Of a DNA stretch of 64,000 bases, positions 45,049 to 59,400 are shown piece by piece. The stretch covers positions 22,716,101 through 22,780,100 of the forward strand of contig NC_134957.1 in the NCBI RefSeq assembly GCF_965638725.1, in the 5' to 3' direction. This stretch comes from Aptenodytes patagonicus (lineage: Eukaryota; Chordata; Aves; Sphenisciformes; Spheniscidae). The position numbers and the translations under genes are program-made. The notes beneath the pieces are model-generated. The model was not told the DNA's origin and did not search any database. It was given only the letters and a program-made list of their open reading frames with translations. How positions within the stretch are numbered: the first letter of the stretch is position 1; each line of letters begins with the position of its first letter.

Positions 45049-48000
45049 CTGTGGTGTTATAAATGTTATCTGATTAATTCAAAGTAGTGGTCGACTTTCT
45101 ACAGTAATAGTAGCAATGAAAATATAGATATGTTAAAAAACCAAACAAAACCAACAAAAAAAACCCCACCCCACAAAAAAACATAAACCCATAAACCAAA
45201 AAAACCAACACTGGATTTGTGCACTGAAAATTTTTTCAGTTACTCTGTATTCCTTTTCTACGTCATAATCAATAGAAAATGACTTTCTTTTCTTAGACCT
45301 GGTGTAAAGTGAACGTGCTCTGTTATATTTCAGAACATAGGAGTCAGCTTAGTTATTTAGACTCAGGGTCCGCCGTTCATCATCTAAGCTTTGACAGTGC
45401 CTTGTGTTGTTATGGAATAATTTTGAAGATTACTTCTTCATCTATGTTACAGATTAATTCAAACACAGGTAGTGAGGGTCCTTTCTCTTCATTTATGCTG
45501 TGAGTGATTTGTGTGTGTATGTATATTATTGTGTGTTTTAAAAGTTAACAAAAAAATTTGTTACTGGGCTCTATGTTTATATATGTAAAATATATGTACT
45601 ATGTCGTGTATAAATAGGTATATCAGCTCTACTTAATGACAATGAATTTCCCAGGCTAATTGTGCATGTGAAAAGACGCCTATCTGTTTGAAATCTACTT
45701 TTAGTTTAAGTATCTATTTTCTTTCCTTATGTGAAAGTGTGAATGAGTAGGAAACCCCATTTGTGTTTTCTTTATCGTTAATTTTCTGTGTTCTCACTTT
45801 ACAGTTTCTGTTATATCCTTTAAGGTGTGTTGAATACAATATTATACAGAAAGTTGTACCATTGCTTTATATTAAAACTCTCTTTATTATTTTCCAAATA
45901 GTTATTATTTTATTACCTTACTGGTAATGACAGTAAGAAGCATTTAGCTTTGTCATGAGTCCCGTAGAAGTGCAGATAGAGTATGTATTTTGTCTACATT
46001 ATACTTGAAGGAAATTTACCAGTCAAAAATTGGACGGCTTTAAGAGCAACAGCTATGTAAAAGGAAACTACTGATTTTATGCAGTATCACTGGTTCCTCC
46101 AGGCATGTCTGTGTTCTAAATCAGCCAGCTTGCATAACATTAAAGCAGAGGTTTTGAATCTTTTGTAATTGCAGTTCTCTGAACATTTCTGATGGAGCTA
46201 CATCCTACTGTATAGCAAACTTTAGTCCATCAATGATAGACTTGTTTTTGTAGTTACTTTCTGGGGCCACTTATAGTCTGCGGAGTGTAATCTATGTACT
46301 ATTTAGGTCTGAGATTGAACATCACTGCATCCAGTGCTTGATCCTAAAATACCATTGCTTGTCCATGTATCCTTACACTTCCAGCCTCAATTGGTCCCTC
46401 TCTATTCCATGTTCTTGCACAGACTGAATGCAGAAGCAGAGGAGGCCACTGAAAGAGGAGAATATTTTAGAGAACTGAATGTGTATATTCAGAAAGAACG
46501 AAAGTTTGTGAAATTCTAAAAAGAAAGATCTCTTGTTTAAATTTACCTGGGGGCAATAAATCTGGTTGCTAAGGTATGAGATGCCTTATTCAGTATCGTC
46601 AAATCTTCCCTTATCCTCCAACTGTAGCAGAACCATTGAAATTCTGTTGTATAAGGAGGGTTGGATTCAACAGTTAACTATATTTGCAGACCGCAGAGCT
46701 GTGCTTCGTAAGTGTGCTTACACAGTGATTTTAGGAAATTCTTTATCCTGAATTCCTCTAGTCTTTGTATGAACACAGCTAAGATACCTGGGCCCCTGCT
46801 CAGGAGACTATCTTTATTCAGGACAGAGCTTAAATATGTACTTGATATGAATGAATGCAGAGCTGCTTTCCAGAGAAGCAATGGATCTAACTGTGCACTT
46901 GAAAAGTTCCTGAATGGATAGTCTTAGCTACATATATGTGTATTTGGCACCAAATTTTATAGCCTAAAGCATCCTGTATATAGTGGGTGTGAACTACTAC
47001 TCTAGGTGAAGTACCTGTGAACATAATAGCAAAAAGAAATCCTGACTTGAAAACCAAAGGCTGTAAAAACTCCTTAAAATGTGCTGAAATCTAACTGACT
47101 GAGGAAGAATGTGGCCTGTGGAAATAGTGGCAATAATTTTGTAACAAAAAATACGTAGATATCTCATTTGATTGCTCTTTGAATGCTGAGTTTTCATCTT
47201 CCTGGCTTACAGCTGAAATATATCCAATGCTTTGGATTTTTTCTGGCCACCGTTTTGTGTGATTGCAAGAAGAAATAAAATGGTGAATGTCATAACTATT
47301 GAGAACATAATGTTAAGCTGAACTATTTAACTTCCAGCTGTCTAGCAAGCTGTTATGCACGTAAGAGTAAGTAGTTTCTCTAGTGTAAATTAATTCCTAA
47401 CGTTTAGTTACCCATAATTGGAGGTTTCTGTCAAATTAACCTATTCATTAATTTGTATTTGCGTAGTGTATTCCCTGCGTGTGAAATATACTCATGGTTG
47501 CCTTCCCTCTACTTTTGGATACAGAACGTGAATGCTGCTCGTGTCCTGTGGCAGTAACAGTGTCTGGTGAATGGGTGAGTATGAATGATGGATAGTCTCT
47601 GTGTACCTGTCTTTCAGATAGTCCCAGGTTTGCTGCAAGTTCTGACTTTCTCCTTATTGTAATATATCTGTTGCAGTGAAATTCCTTCTCTAATTCTAGT
47701 CTCTGATGATCTGTGTAAACAACTCGGTACTTTTCTTTTGTTCTTGTTTTACCTGTTTAAGAAAGAAATATTATTAATATGTTGAATTTGATTTTTCTAT
47801 AGCATCTTTCTTTCAAACATCTCAAACATTTTACAGACATTCATTAAACTACAGAGTACTTGCACGGGATTGTTTTCTGTGTTACATAGAAGGAATATGA
47901 GGTGCAGAGTGAATAAGTGAGTGAGTATTGGTTATCATAACTGTCTTTCCCTCTATCTCCCTCTCTCTGTAAACATACATTTAAATGTAAAGCTCAAGTG

Positions 48001-51000
48001 AAAAACACCCTGAAGCATCTTAAATGATTCATAGCAGTACATAATTGGTGCTGGCTATATTTGATCTCAAAGGGGTCTCATGTCAGTGCTCACTGAAGTG
48101 ACTTCTGTGTATAGGCAGGCATAAATACACAGGATTTAAAGACTGAAGTTCAGTCACAATTTGTTTAGTTGTACTGTGTCCTAATTCTTTATTTGGGTTT
48201 TTAAAGATTGCCTCTCTAACACAAAGAAATGTCCTATTAGAAATGCTTTCACACTCTTGTGTGGCCATAGGACGTGCTTATAAGTTCAATAAAAATTTGA
48301 ATTTATTTTTTCAAAAAGGTCCGGTCTTGCAGGATGCTGAGTGCCTGTAGAGCTGTTACTGGGGGTACTCTGTGTGCTGAGCTTCCCTTTCGAGTTGAAG
48401 GCACTTGGCAATTTGTAAGACGAGGCAATAAAATACTTGTAAAAGGATTTCAGTATCATCCTCTCTCTAATGTATAAAAGAAATGTTCTTAGATGTATTG
48501 GATGAATACTGTTAAGAGAAGCATTACTTGATGGTTAGAAGGTATCTCTCATTTCATAGACTTTTTTAAACAATTCTTCATGCAATAATAATACAGAGAT
48601 CACTTTTCAACTTATTTGTTCTCCTTTGCACTTTCAACAGCCAGCTAGATAGTTTTCCTTTTTCTTCTGATCTTCCCAGGTTTTTTTTGATGTGAGTTTT
48701 CTGGGACAAACTGTAGGACAAAGACTCCTTTAAAGTGGTTCCCTAAAATCCATTGAGGTGTTAAGATGAAGCACACGCCACACAAAGGAGCGACAAGGAG
48801 ATCTTATCAAGAACCCCTTTCACATTCAGAAACACAAGCCAATTGGTTTGGAATTTACAAGCCCTAAACAAATGTCAGACTCTTTCATCTTAGCAGAGGA
48901 AAAAAGGACAGAAATAGATGAAGGAATATTTTTTCCTCAGTTCTCTTTAATTTTGGACCAACACTGAGGATAGACTGCGATATTTTTATCTGAAGGCTAG
49001 AGGTAGGCATAGCTCAAGACATTTTGAAATATGCATAATTAAGGATGTTTTCCCAAATCCTATGCCACTTCGACTTCTAGCGTACAAGGTTTTCCTGCCT
49101 AGATTTGCAGGACTGAAACAATCATCAAACTGACTTTACTTTTTTTCAAGGTACAAATTGTTGGCTTTGAAATATTTGCTCTAAGTGATAGTTATAATGT
49201 TAACAATAGTATAGATATTCGGGTTCCTTGTAAACTGAAGGCTTAGAAGGTAATCTTTGAAAACAAGTTAAAATTCAACAGGGTTATTCCGGCTTCACTA
49301 TAATCAGCAAATATAACCATGATTTGAGGGGGTGGAGAAAAGGAATAGTTTTCCCCATTCCCCTTGGTCATAAAATTCACAGAGCATTTCTTCTGAAGAC
49401 AATAAAGCTAGGAGAAGGCCTCTTTATTTGCTGTGAAAATCATCACCCTTTCCGGCAATATAACTCCTGAAGAAAAGAGGGAGAAGGAAGAGACAAGACT
49501 GCATATCAAAGCGAAGAGAAGTGTTGAAAGGGTCTGTTGCCTCAATATGACAGATAGGCCTCAAAACCTCAGACAATGTAGGCCAGTGGAAAATAGATGT
49601 CACAACTAGTTTACAAAGCAAAATAAATTAGCATTAGAGCAGAGGCCTGGCCTTTTTTCCTGCTTTTCTGTTTTGCTTTCTGGCTGTGTTTCTGCTGTGA
49701 TGTAATCTGAATTATTTGTACATCACCGCTTGTTTAAACAAAGACATAAAATGTGTTGACTATAGTTAAAAAAATAAAAAAGCTGAGGCTGACCTTGCAA
49801 AATATAAAAATAATGCTGTCTTTCTGTTTAATTCCCTTAAAGTCCATTCTCTTTCTGAGAAGGGTCACTCCCAGATGAAGTTTCATATGAAGATTTAAAA
49901 GATATAAAATCTATTTTCTAGGCCCTTGTTTACATACCTTCTTTTCAGTAAGTTTCATGCCTTGAAGGCTCTCATAAAATACACATTTTACACTGTTGAT
50001 TACACAGGTTTTAGAAAGGAATTGGTCTGAAGTTCTGCTCTTACATAACTGAAGTTGATAGAGCATTTTGTCATTGATTTTTAGTAAAAACAGGATCAGA
50101 CTGTAAGGAATTCTTTAGATGTTCTTTTTCTCATTTTGATAGCCTGTCTGGGAAGATATCTTACCAAGCCCACTTTTGATGTTTGTTTTTTAAAATTTCT
50201 TATTGCCTCATATGTTTGCAATGTCTGTGTATTTGAAATAAAAAAAGGTTTGGTTCTGAATATACAGTTACTGTCGTTTAGTAAGAGGATATATAATTTC
50301 AAATCAAATTTTATCTGTTGAAAGGACATAGTACTTCTGTCTTTGTGATGTTTCATCCTGAGAATTGACTCGGTCAGGTAAATTTTCATTTCACTTTTCC
50401 TGCAATTTAATTTTTTGTGTAAAATGCTAAATACAAATATTGAATCAGAATGTAGTGTATTTAATAGAGTCTAAATAGAGGGGAAAAAATTCCCATTAAC
50501 ATCCCCACCTCAAAAATAATTCCAGTTGTCTTTAGGACGGTATTTCAGCAGGCTCCCTCATTTAATTAGATGTGTTTTGATTTCTGTTATTCCACGCTGC
50601 TCACATACATCGACGTGAGTACACGCCACTAGTGAAGTTAAGGCCATACACATATTTATGTATATTAATATATTTGTAAAGTTTAGGGCTGTAATTCTGA
50701 AAGTTTAGAGCAATGAACTGTATTAAGAAGCAATAATATTGAAGGAGAGGAGCCAGTAGCTACTTTGATAGCATGGATAATATTGCAGCAATAAGGAAAA
50801 ACAGAGAGCAAGTCTGTTTCAAAGAGTGGTTATAATGGCATCAAGTAAGTTTCTTACATTATCTTCTAGAGAAAGCATTGATAAGTTAATATGTAGCTGT
50901 TACATGCATAACTTTAGCCTTGTCATTATTTGTTTGAATTTCCTTTCATTTTCCACAACTTTTTATGTGTCATTATTAAAATTTTCCAGTTTTTACAGTT

Positions 51001-53213
51001 AACATTATTTTAAAAACACCAATGAAAAGCCAAATCTATTAGGTACTTTTCTTGTTTTGCAAAATGCCACATTTGTGCTTTACTCTCCCAAACCCTTTTT
51101 TTAAGCTGGGTTGATGTCTTGAGCCCAATTCTGTGAAGTCCCGAGCCGTTTTTAACACTTCAGAGGATTGGGCTCCAGGAATGTACAGCCTCAGGACATG
51201 TATCTGTTGACAGGCCCTGATTCACCTGTCCAGTATTGTTCATAAAGTATTTCGGCATGTATGTAAGTTCTGTGTAAGTGCTTTTCAAACTAGAGATGAA
51301 TTTAAGCACATAACTGCATTTCTGAGTTGCATATGTATTTTACAAAGTCGAGCAAGCGAGTGAGAAACCTTTCAGGGTCTTCAATGTTTGTGCAATAAGT
51401 GTAAGACTAGGATTTAGATTTTTAAGTCTGTTTTATTCTTTAAGAATGCTAACACGTTTAAAATGCAGTGACATGACAGGGGCAGGGTTGCCTCATTGAC
51501 ATTCAGTAGTCTCAATTGAATTTGGTCTACACTCAAGTCTTGCATCACTTCTACACCTGGAAATCTCCAATGATGTTAATGAAGTTACTGCTGATTTACA
51601 TGAGTATACATAAGGGGGAAAAAACAGACTATAAATCTGCTTGGCTTTGAAGACCTTTGTAGAGGCTCCAAGTGGAAGGATGGCGTTGTGATATCTGAAT
51701 GTTCACTAGGCGTTTTATATTTAGTAACAGTAGGAAAACTGTGTGTATCGGCTTTATAACTAAGAAACAATTACCAGACTAATTTTGCTCTTGAGTGATA
51801 AGCGTTTGAAGGAGGACTGTGTCTCAAGCAGCAGTGCTGATTTTTTGTGTCTTCTAAGATTGTTCCAATTGTAATTGCTCTTCCTTCTTTAGAGCATTTT
51901 CTTTGATGCTCTCTAACACACACTTACTACTTTTAACCTTAACAATAGATTTAGCAAACCTTGCTACACCCAATTTACACCTTGGGAATATACACTGAAA
52001 GGTTCATCTGGCATGCAGCTTGTGACAAAAACAGGCGCATCAATGAGTGACGCTTGCAAGAAAGTGATTTTTAATTGTGTAATTGTGGCATGCTGCAAAA
52101 TTCTGGTACGCGAGAAAAATACTGTAAAACCGATTTGAAACTAAATGAAAAGGAAGTTTAACTGATGAGAGGTGGTCTGCAAACAAAATAGTCTACGCCG
52201 ATCATTTGAGTCAGATTACTTCTCTAGGAATATTTCTTCTCACCTAATAAATCTAGGTAGAAAAATAAAAGACACAGGAACAAAAGCAGAAAATTGCGTA
52301 ATCACTACAGTTGGATCAGAGCACGTAATTTTCTTTAAAAGTATTGAAAAGTCTGTAAAGATTTAAAAGGATCAACCTGATTTTATATTGATATTTACCT
52401 TGCGGCACAAAATAATTATGTAGTATTTTTGCCTGTAACTGTTAAATGTTGCTGCATTCATTGTTCCATAACATTCTCAAGAATATTGTGTTTTTCATCC
52501 GAAATGCTTTACAGAATGTCACAACAAGGATTCCTGGACTTGAGTGAGATGCAGCCATATCTAAACACAACAGCCATTCCACTATAGTAACCCTATAAAG
52601 GCTTTATGGGATGAAAGTGAAACTGGTGCAAATTTAGTTAAAACTGCATTAAACAGCAGTAGGTTAAATAAATGTCATAAATGACCCACCAACCTATGTG
52701 CTTCAAGTGAAGTTAATTATTTATAAGATCGGTGATAGCAGAAGATGCTTTCTCAGGTTGAAAGTTGAATATACACTTACCAGTAGTGTTAGCTTGCACC
52801 GTTTTCCTCATCCATTCGTAAGAGCTGTGCCTTTGGCTGTTGGGAGAGATTTGCTGTGTATTAATTGTTTCTACAGGAGGTAACCCCCCAGATCCAGCAG
52901 GATGGAGGGAGCTGTAATCAGCAGAACTGTAGGAGACCTGTCCAGGAGACGAGCCATTGATCTGTGCAGCAGCAACCGTGCTGGAAGGTCCTGGGCCGTA
53001 AGCGTTCCAGTCCTCCCTCTGTGGGCCATAGTGAGATCCCCAGGTTCCCGCAGGCTGTCCGTGGTTGTCCAGAGTTGGCACATGATGATATCCCATGTAA
53101 TCGGAATAGGGTGGAGCGGACACAAAGTTTTGCACTGGCAGGTTGTTGCTGCTGCACCTTGCAGATCCTGGATACATGCTGTTCTCTTTATCCAAGAGAG
53201 AGCTCACGTACAT
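44842..53213 (-). CDS. CDX4: CDX4, caudal-type homeobox transcription factor (complete, three exons)
   Basis: Three exons (53213-52781, 47752-47607, 45048-44842) join in phase to encode 261 residues plus stop. The protein begins [19 protein letters not shown], the caudal N-terminus, and has a Ser/Gly/Tyr-rich activation region. The YEWMRKTVQ (Pbx-contact hexapeptide-type) motif lies at about residues 133-141. The Antp-class homeodomain follows ([18 protein letters not shown] through [13 protein letters not shown]). The C-terminus has [20 protein letters not shown] and ends HQVIVSE. The end resembles human CDX4 (IQQVIVSE) and not CDX1 or CDX2. CDX4 is a nuclear regulator of posterior Hox genes and axial patterning, downstream of Wnt and FGF. 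The 146-nt exon 2 is the canonical CDX size. Its neighbour CHIC1 lies downstream on the same strand, as in mammals. No defects are seen. Confidence 0.96.
45049..47606 (-). other. CDX4 intron 2
   Basis: This AT-rich intron has GTACAC..CCACAG borders and a C/A-rich run at about 45138-45210. Short frames near 46.3-46.9 kb match nothing. Confidence 0.85.
47607..47752 (-). CDS. CDX4: CDX4 exon 2 (homeobox 5' part)
   Basis: This 146-nt exon lies between TTAAACAG and GTACAC. It encodes [11 protein letters not shown], then [17 protein letters not shown], and ends [11 protein letters not shown]. It carries homeodomain helices 1 and 2. Ala replaces the second-position Val of human CDX4 AVNLGL, as in CDX2 AATLGL. 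Confidence 0.97.
47753..52780 (-). other. CDX4 intron 1
   Basis: This 5-kb AT-rich intron contains possible ancient repeat pieces at about 47800-47930 and 51100-51620. No extra exon was recognised. Confidence 0.8.
51220..51620. repeat. possible ancient amniote repeat
   Basis: Pieces such as GGCCCTGATTCACC, TTTAAGCACATAACTGCA and AATGATGTTAATGAAGTTACTGCTGATTTACA resemble a widespread old reptile/bird interspersed repeat with CCTGATTC, AAGCAC and CAATGGAGTTACTC..GATTTACA motifs. It is very decayed and the family is uncertain. Confidence 0.28.
52781..53213 (-). CDS. CDX4: CDX4 exon 1
   Basis: The ATG at 53213 is the family start ([10 protein letters not shown]); the open frame extends ten codons further up only through a GTG. 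The exon encodes 144 residues and one base, ending at NTTG before GTAAGT. It contains [30 protein letters not shown] and YEWMRK. Confidence 0.97.
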
Positions 53214-53340
53214 GACGCTCGCAGATTGTAAATACGTTGTCACAACATCTTGTTCTTCCCTATTTTCTTTCGCTGCTTAAAAATAACGGTGTTTGGTTTT
53301 CTCTAATAATGCCACTCTGCTTGGAATCTTCTACTTCATC

Positions 53341-53408
53341 CTCTTTTATTATCAACTGTGTTACCAGGTGCTGGTGGTAATGGTTTACCAAGATCTTGTC
53401 TGACGTCA
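53341..53408 (-). promoter_or_regulatory. CDX4: CDX4 proximal promoter: CRE and AT-rich box
   Basis: A perfect palindromic cAMP/ATF element TGACGTCA lies at 53401-53408, about 190 bp upstream of the CDX4 ATG. Between it and the gene, the minus strand reads GATAATAAAAGAG (53343-53355). This could act as a weak TATA box or as a CDX/Hox AATAAA-type site for autoregulation. The placement looks promoter-like, but the start site is not known. Confidence 0.38.
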
Positions 53409-53449
53409 GCCTAACTGCCTGCCTCATAATTACATTTACATTCAAATGA

Positions 53450-56400
53450 AGGGCTGACCAACCCCACCTTTCTGCTAGTTCTGGTGCTTTCTCTTTTAGA
53501 GAACTTTTATCTATCCTATTACCCTGCCCTGATACTCAACAGCAATTCCAGTACTGTAAGATGATGCAACAGTTGCTTGTATTTGTAGCTTAGTAAATAG
53601 ACCTTTTTTTAAGAAAAGACAGTGGTAACTGTAATGGCAATGTTTGGTGTTCAAGTGATTGTTGTCCGAAACCTTTATTTTTGTGATGTGTTATCAATCA
53701 ACAGGTAAATCTATTACTCTCTTAATTTCTCAGATACTCAAAAAAATCTCGTTTTTACTTCTTAAATGAAGGGACACGGTCAATTTGAATAATTGTAAGG
53801 CAATAACTTCAGAATAGAGAGCACCTTGTAAACAGCATGTCTTTGAATATAACTGTCTCGAAAATTTTCCCCTCATTATTGATGTTTGTAAGTGGTTTTC
53901 CAGCATGGGAGAAATTAAGGCTCTAACTGTAATGCACATGTTCACACTCTCCCCATACAGAGTGATTCAAAGAGATCCCTTCATCTGGTGGCCATTGCAA
54001 ACTGATAAATTTTAAAAAGCAGACAGTAAATCTTCCTAACAAAAATGGTGTCAGAAGTACAAAGAAAATGACTGTAAAAAGTATTGAAAAAAGTCTTTGA
54101 TTAGGCCCAGTAATATTGTTGGCTTCTGTTTCAAACTGAAGACAACCTTTATCTGCCTGAAAGGCTGGGTTCCTTCCTCTGAAACTGCCGCGTAGTAGTC
54201 TGTTTTCGGTGGTGGCAGCTTAGGTAAGTGCAATCAGCAGTGAGAAACATCTGGGTTATCAAGGTAGTGGATCAGAACTGCCTTGATGCTTTTCTGTAAA
54301 GCGCCTGACGCATGGGTACTCTATAGGTCAATGTAAGTGTTCCCACTGAAAAAAATTATTCCGAAGGTGGTTTTATATGTCGTTACTAAGAGCTTGATAC
54401 TAACATGGGAGAACTAAACCATACCTTATGACTTGAGAATTGCCTCTATATGGTTGTCTAGCTACAATTCGTAGAGTGAATTTGATATATTTTTATCTCG
54501 GATGGATTTCTTTGCAATGAGCTATTTGTCAAGGGGTATGCTTGCAAAAGAGGTGCAAATTACAATGAGTTGTTTCCCTTTACAAAGGTGTGGTTTTTCA
54601 TTCAGTATCCTTTGTATTTTGACACTACTTGTATTCACACATCCCTTCTAATTCCAGCACTAAAGGATTCTAAGTGTGTACTTAAAGAGAGGAAAGATAT
54701 TCCTCTTCTATTTTTTTTGTGTGGTTTTTTTTTTTTTGAGGAAAGAATTTTTACTGAGAAGTGTAGCAAAATCTTTATAATTCATTTTGCTATATTTACA
54801 GATTTCTTTATTAATCCTTGGGATCCTGAGAATGTTGAGGAAAGTTGCATCATGGGATAGGACATGGAAAAAGTAAGGCCTTCTGTAATTGCTGTACCCT
54901 TATAAGAATAGACATTAAAAAAAAAGTCAGAACAGACTCTTGTTCCCTTCATCTTGAAAGAAAAGGAATTGTAATACAATTCTTGAGAGCCCACAGACTT
55001 TTTAGTACTGATGTGTACTAAAGAGAACAAAGAACTCCACTGAGCATCATCCAAATTAAACAAGATACATTTCCTATACTGGAAGTATCCTTGGCATCTT
55101 TGGCCTATTTGTGAGCATTATGCCAGCAGTTAAATTCCGATGTATTGCTAAATGTTATGCAGAGCTGTCAGTCATAGGCAGATCCATAGGAGGGTGAAGG
55201 TTTGTCTCCGTTGACTGTATCTGAAATCCATTGACATAGTACAAATGAACATTGGTTGCTCATAGATTTCAGATCAGACACGTTGTTTGACTTCTACTCC
55301 TAAGCACACCATTTTCACATCTCAGTGAATGGCATTTAATTTCATAGAATGCATTAGATGATGGTAACATTTTTAATCCCTGGTCTTCCTCTTTCTTTAT
55401 GGGATGCCTCTGTGCATACCCCCCACAATTTCACTATCACCTAATCCTATTTTTTGTATCTCAGAGCTTTATCCTTTATTCTCTGTTCTTCTTTTATCTT
55501 TTGTTTATGCTCCTCCTTTCCCTTTCTTGTTTTGCCTGTTCCATTATCTGAATTTTCTTTAGATCTATTTCGATTCTTTCCAGAACGTAATTAGATCAAG
55601 ATACGCTGATGGCGAATTGCTACACTGATTTGATACCGGCTAACAATAGTAAGCTTTGAATAAGGCATTTTGTTTAAAAAGATTTACATAGCAGGATAAG
55701 ATTGCTGGGTAGGACTGCAGATTTTTAACACCAAAGTGAGAATAAGATAACTAAAATGGCAACATTCAAATGATCTTCTGCACCCTGACTCTTATGCCTC
55801 CCATTTTGTGTAGCAGAACCATGTGGCTGTATTAAAAAGGAGCCGTACCTTTGCACGTAGTCTAGTAGTTTGAGGCTACCAAATTTTGGGGCTGATGTTT
55901 TTTGAGAGCTGATTGACTGTTAATCTGAGTCTGCCTTCCCAAGAGTAATTTCTTGGCCATGCACGTGTCCTTCCTGCTCAGATCCAGCATGTCAGTAGCT
56001 TCAGAGCCATCTTCAGTGTACAGTAGTAACTGACACTGTAGTTCCAGGAACGCTTTAGTGGCCATTGCTGTCAAAAAAAAAAAAAAAAAAAAGGGAAAAG
56101 AAAGGAGGAGGGGGGGAAAAGTGAACTGCCCTTGTCTTGTCCATATTTGCACTGTGAGGGGATGGCAATGAGTTGCTGGTGGTAGCGGAAGGGCTAGGGT
56201 GCTGTCTATGCCTTTTTAAAGTGCTTGTGGAACTGTCGTGTTACCATGGGCCCTCGCCTGATCTTCTGGGGTGATGGGAAAGCAAAAGCAGTTCTGAGGT
56301 AGTGGGCTAGACATCCAGAAATCTCATCCATATGGAGGTTTGTATTTACACCATTTTCTGCAGCGGGTGGTAAAGACAGAACAGGAAAGATCTGTGTGGT

Positions 56401-59400
56401 ATTGGCAGCAAGAGTGCTGTGCTCTTTGGCATGCTTCAGAGAGATGGATTGCCAGAATAACTGAACTCCAAGGTTACAATTTTCCATTTTTTTTCTCCAC
56501 CTGTTAAATTGCTATGTATAATTCATCTACTTAGCCAGTGTCCACAGGAGTTGCCTCAGTGTTTGTTGAAGTGAAGTTGTATGTGTGTAAAATTCAGTGT
56601 ACTTTGAGATCTTTGGGGAAGGAAGAAAATTTTCTAGTTTTCTAACAAGTGGGTGATGAAAATCTAGCAATAAAAACAAGCATGGTGATAACCATTGGAA
56701 CCATTAAAGTTTTGTTTGTACAGGCAATGTAGATGGTATACTATGGTATATGCGCTGCTCTAAAGAGCATTTCCAAACTGGGTAATAATAATATAATCAC
56801 AAATGTGCAATTAAATGTGTTAATGACAGCTATCATAACTGCAATTTCAGGGACTAGTGGTAGATTAAAACTGGCCTGTACAACAATAACTTACATTAAA
56901 GGTGTTTATACCTGTGATAATTTTTATTAGGAACCCTTACTCATAAAGTTAGTCTTACGTTTATATGGAGATAAGAAGAAACAACTCTGTCCATCTTTGA
57001 AGCTTGAAAATGATATGAAATCTATCTGGGGTTTTGTTTCTGAGGCGAAAAAAGCAGGTGAGCTTAGCGTGTCCCATTCTGGCTAAGGTGATAGGAATAG
57101 ATGTTTGTTTTCTTGCCTCCATGTGACCACTCTAATAACACATCAGTAACATCAGGCTTAGGAATGCTTCTTGCCCATACCTTTAGAACTGCATACTTGG
57201 AATTTCAATGGAATGGCTAGCTAAGGACTTTGTTAGTGAACTATGTATTGCTGATAGTTTTAATGCAGTATTTTGGAGGTGTTACTGACCCTTTATTCAA
57301 GCTGGTCTTTGCACGCGCACCCATTCCTCCTAAAGTTAATAGTCAGCTGTATAAATCTTGAGGAAAGGTCAGTCAGTACGTGGCATGCTGTCAACTGAGG
57401 TCAGTTCTGTTGGAAAAAAAATCCGACTAGTCATGAAGGAAGGCAGATGGTTTTAAAATTTTAAACCACACAGCTAAAGAGACTGCTCTTGCTTTCACTG
57501 AAGCTTCTACAAACACAAAGCTCCTGAAAATTTTATTTACCCTTTTTAATTGGGCTGGTTTAATATGCAACACCCTAGTTAGGTCTCATTTTCAGGGCTT
57601 GAAATGCAAGCACATGCCAAATCATATCTTCGTATTGTCGGATGTGGCACAGCCTAGAGAGCTGAACGAGCAATGTAGCTGAACTATTTTCACTTGCTGA
57701 ACTGAGCTCTTCTGGGGAAAAAGAAAAAGGGATATATCACAAGTTTCAGTTCTGTACTGTGTGTGTCTCTCATCCCTAATGTGTATTTCTTTTTCATAAG
57801 AGACCAACAGTAGAAATAAAAATGTCAGTTGTCTGTGAAGCCTTCCTCAATGGTTTAATTTTTAATTCCATGCTCTGAAATTTTGGTTGTTAACAAATCC
57901 TTTTGAAAAATGATGAAAAGTGACTTCTTGGGAGCATGGTGATTGTATTTCCCCTTCTATCTATTCCACTGCTGTTTTTCTAACCGCTGCTACCAATGAC
58001 TTACCTTTCATTTCTTAATGTTAACTTTTGCATTTTATTAAAAGTAGTGACAATATATTTCATGTATGATCTGCATCAGTGTTGTATTTGCCAGGAAAGA
58101 ATGGTCTGGAAGTAAAGGAGGGTCTTACTATTCTGAAATTTAAATAATTTAAAATCTGCTACAAAATCAACACTGACAGTAGTAAGAGTATGTCTTACTG
58201 CTCAACAAGCAGACTTAATACGGCAGGAGTTACAGAGCCTGCATGTGAACTCCAGGTTAAATTGATTCTTTTTCACAGAACCATGGAAATGCACAGCAAA
58301 TCCTCTATTGATATTTATTTGGTTTCCTTCCTGTGTCATGTAGTGTAGGGCTCCCGCTTAGTGTAACTAATTCATGCCGACCAGAGTATGGCTAGATGGG
58401 ATTATTGGGTGCTCGCTATTGAGTCCTTGAGACGTTCTTTGGTGTGGTCTTTCTTTCATGAGGTAACAAAGGAATTGATTGCCTTTACTGTTTGCCATTC
58501 TTGCCATATGCATGGCTTATATTCCTGGCAGACTGGCATTTCTGTTGCACAAATTTAACTCTTCTTTCATACTCCCAGGTAAGAGAGATTATTGTCTATA
58601 GAAAGTCTGTCCTGCCTTAAGAGTGACTGTACTTTATTGTGGCTTAGAAGACCAAGAACATGCAGGGTGTATCTTAATTAAGCCTTTCCATTTATTGTGA
58701 TACCTCTTAGAACAGAGTTTGTTACAAAATGTACAAGAAAGTATTTGTGCTCTTTGAGTATGAAAACAGCTGGCAAACATTTTAATCATAAAACCTGTGC
58801 CTATTCTTTTACATAGTGAGGTTTGCGCAATGTTGTGTCCAACTAGTAACATCCAGTGCCATTCCAAAATGTGACTGGCTCTGTAAGTCATTCGCAGGGA
58901 TGCATCATTTCAGCGTACGCTCTGGACGTAAGAGCTTGGGTTGGAGTAAGCCTGCGCTGCACCAGCAAACTGAATAAGGGTGCTAAAGTAGGAGTATGCT
59001 TTTTAATTTCTGTGTTAACATCCAGAATGAATATATTTTTGAATCTGCTCCTTGGGTAGAAGGTAGCACGCACTTGATGCTCTCTCATATGTATGTTAAT
59101 GACTGCATAACCCCTCAGCAATTGCAGATACTGCATATTTGAAGTTTTTTGTTTTACAAAGGTAATTTTGAATTGTATATCTTGCTTATTTGCGTGAAGT
59201 TTTTGTAGAAGGTCCTGTTTGCTATGCTGCTCTTGATCTTTTTGTACCATATAGATCACAATTCTTGCTGGGTAACGGCGATTAAAGGTTAGTGAATTCC
59301 TCTGAAAATTGGATATACCTTGGTCGCTCTTCTAATCACAATTAGGATTAAGGGCTTAGATATTCTTGTGATGTAGTCTAAGGTATGCTTTTCTTCTTCA

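Noticed and set aside
52713-53243. CDX4 start at 53243
   Set aside because: The codon there is GTG. The family start [10 protein letters not shown] is the ATG at 53213, and the frame past 52781 is intron read-through.
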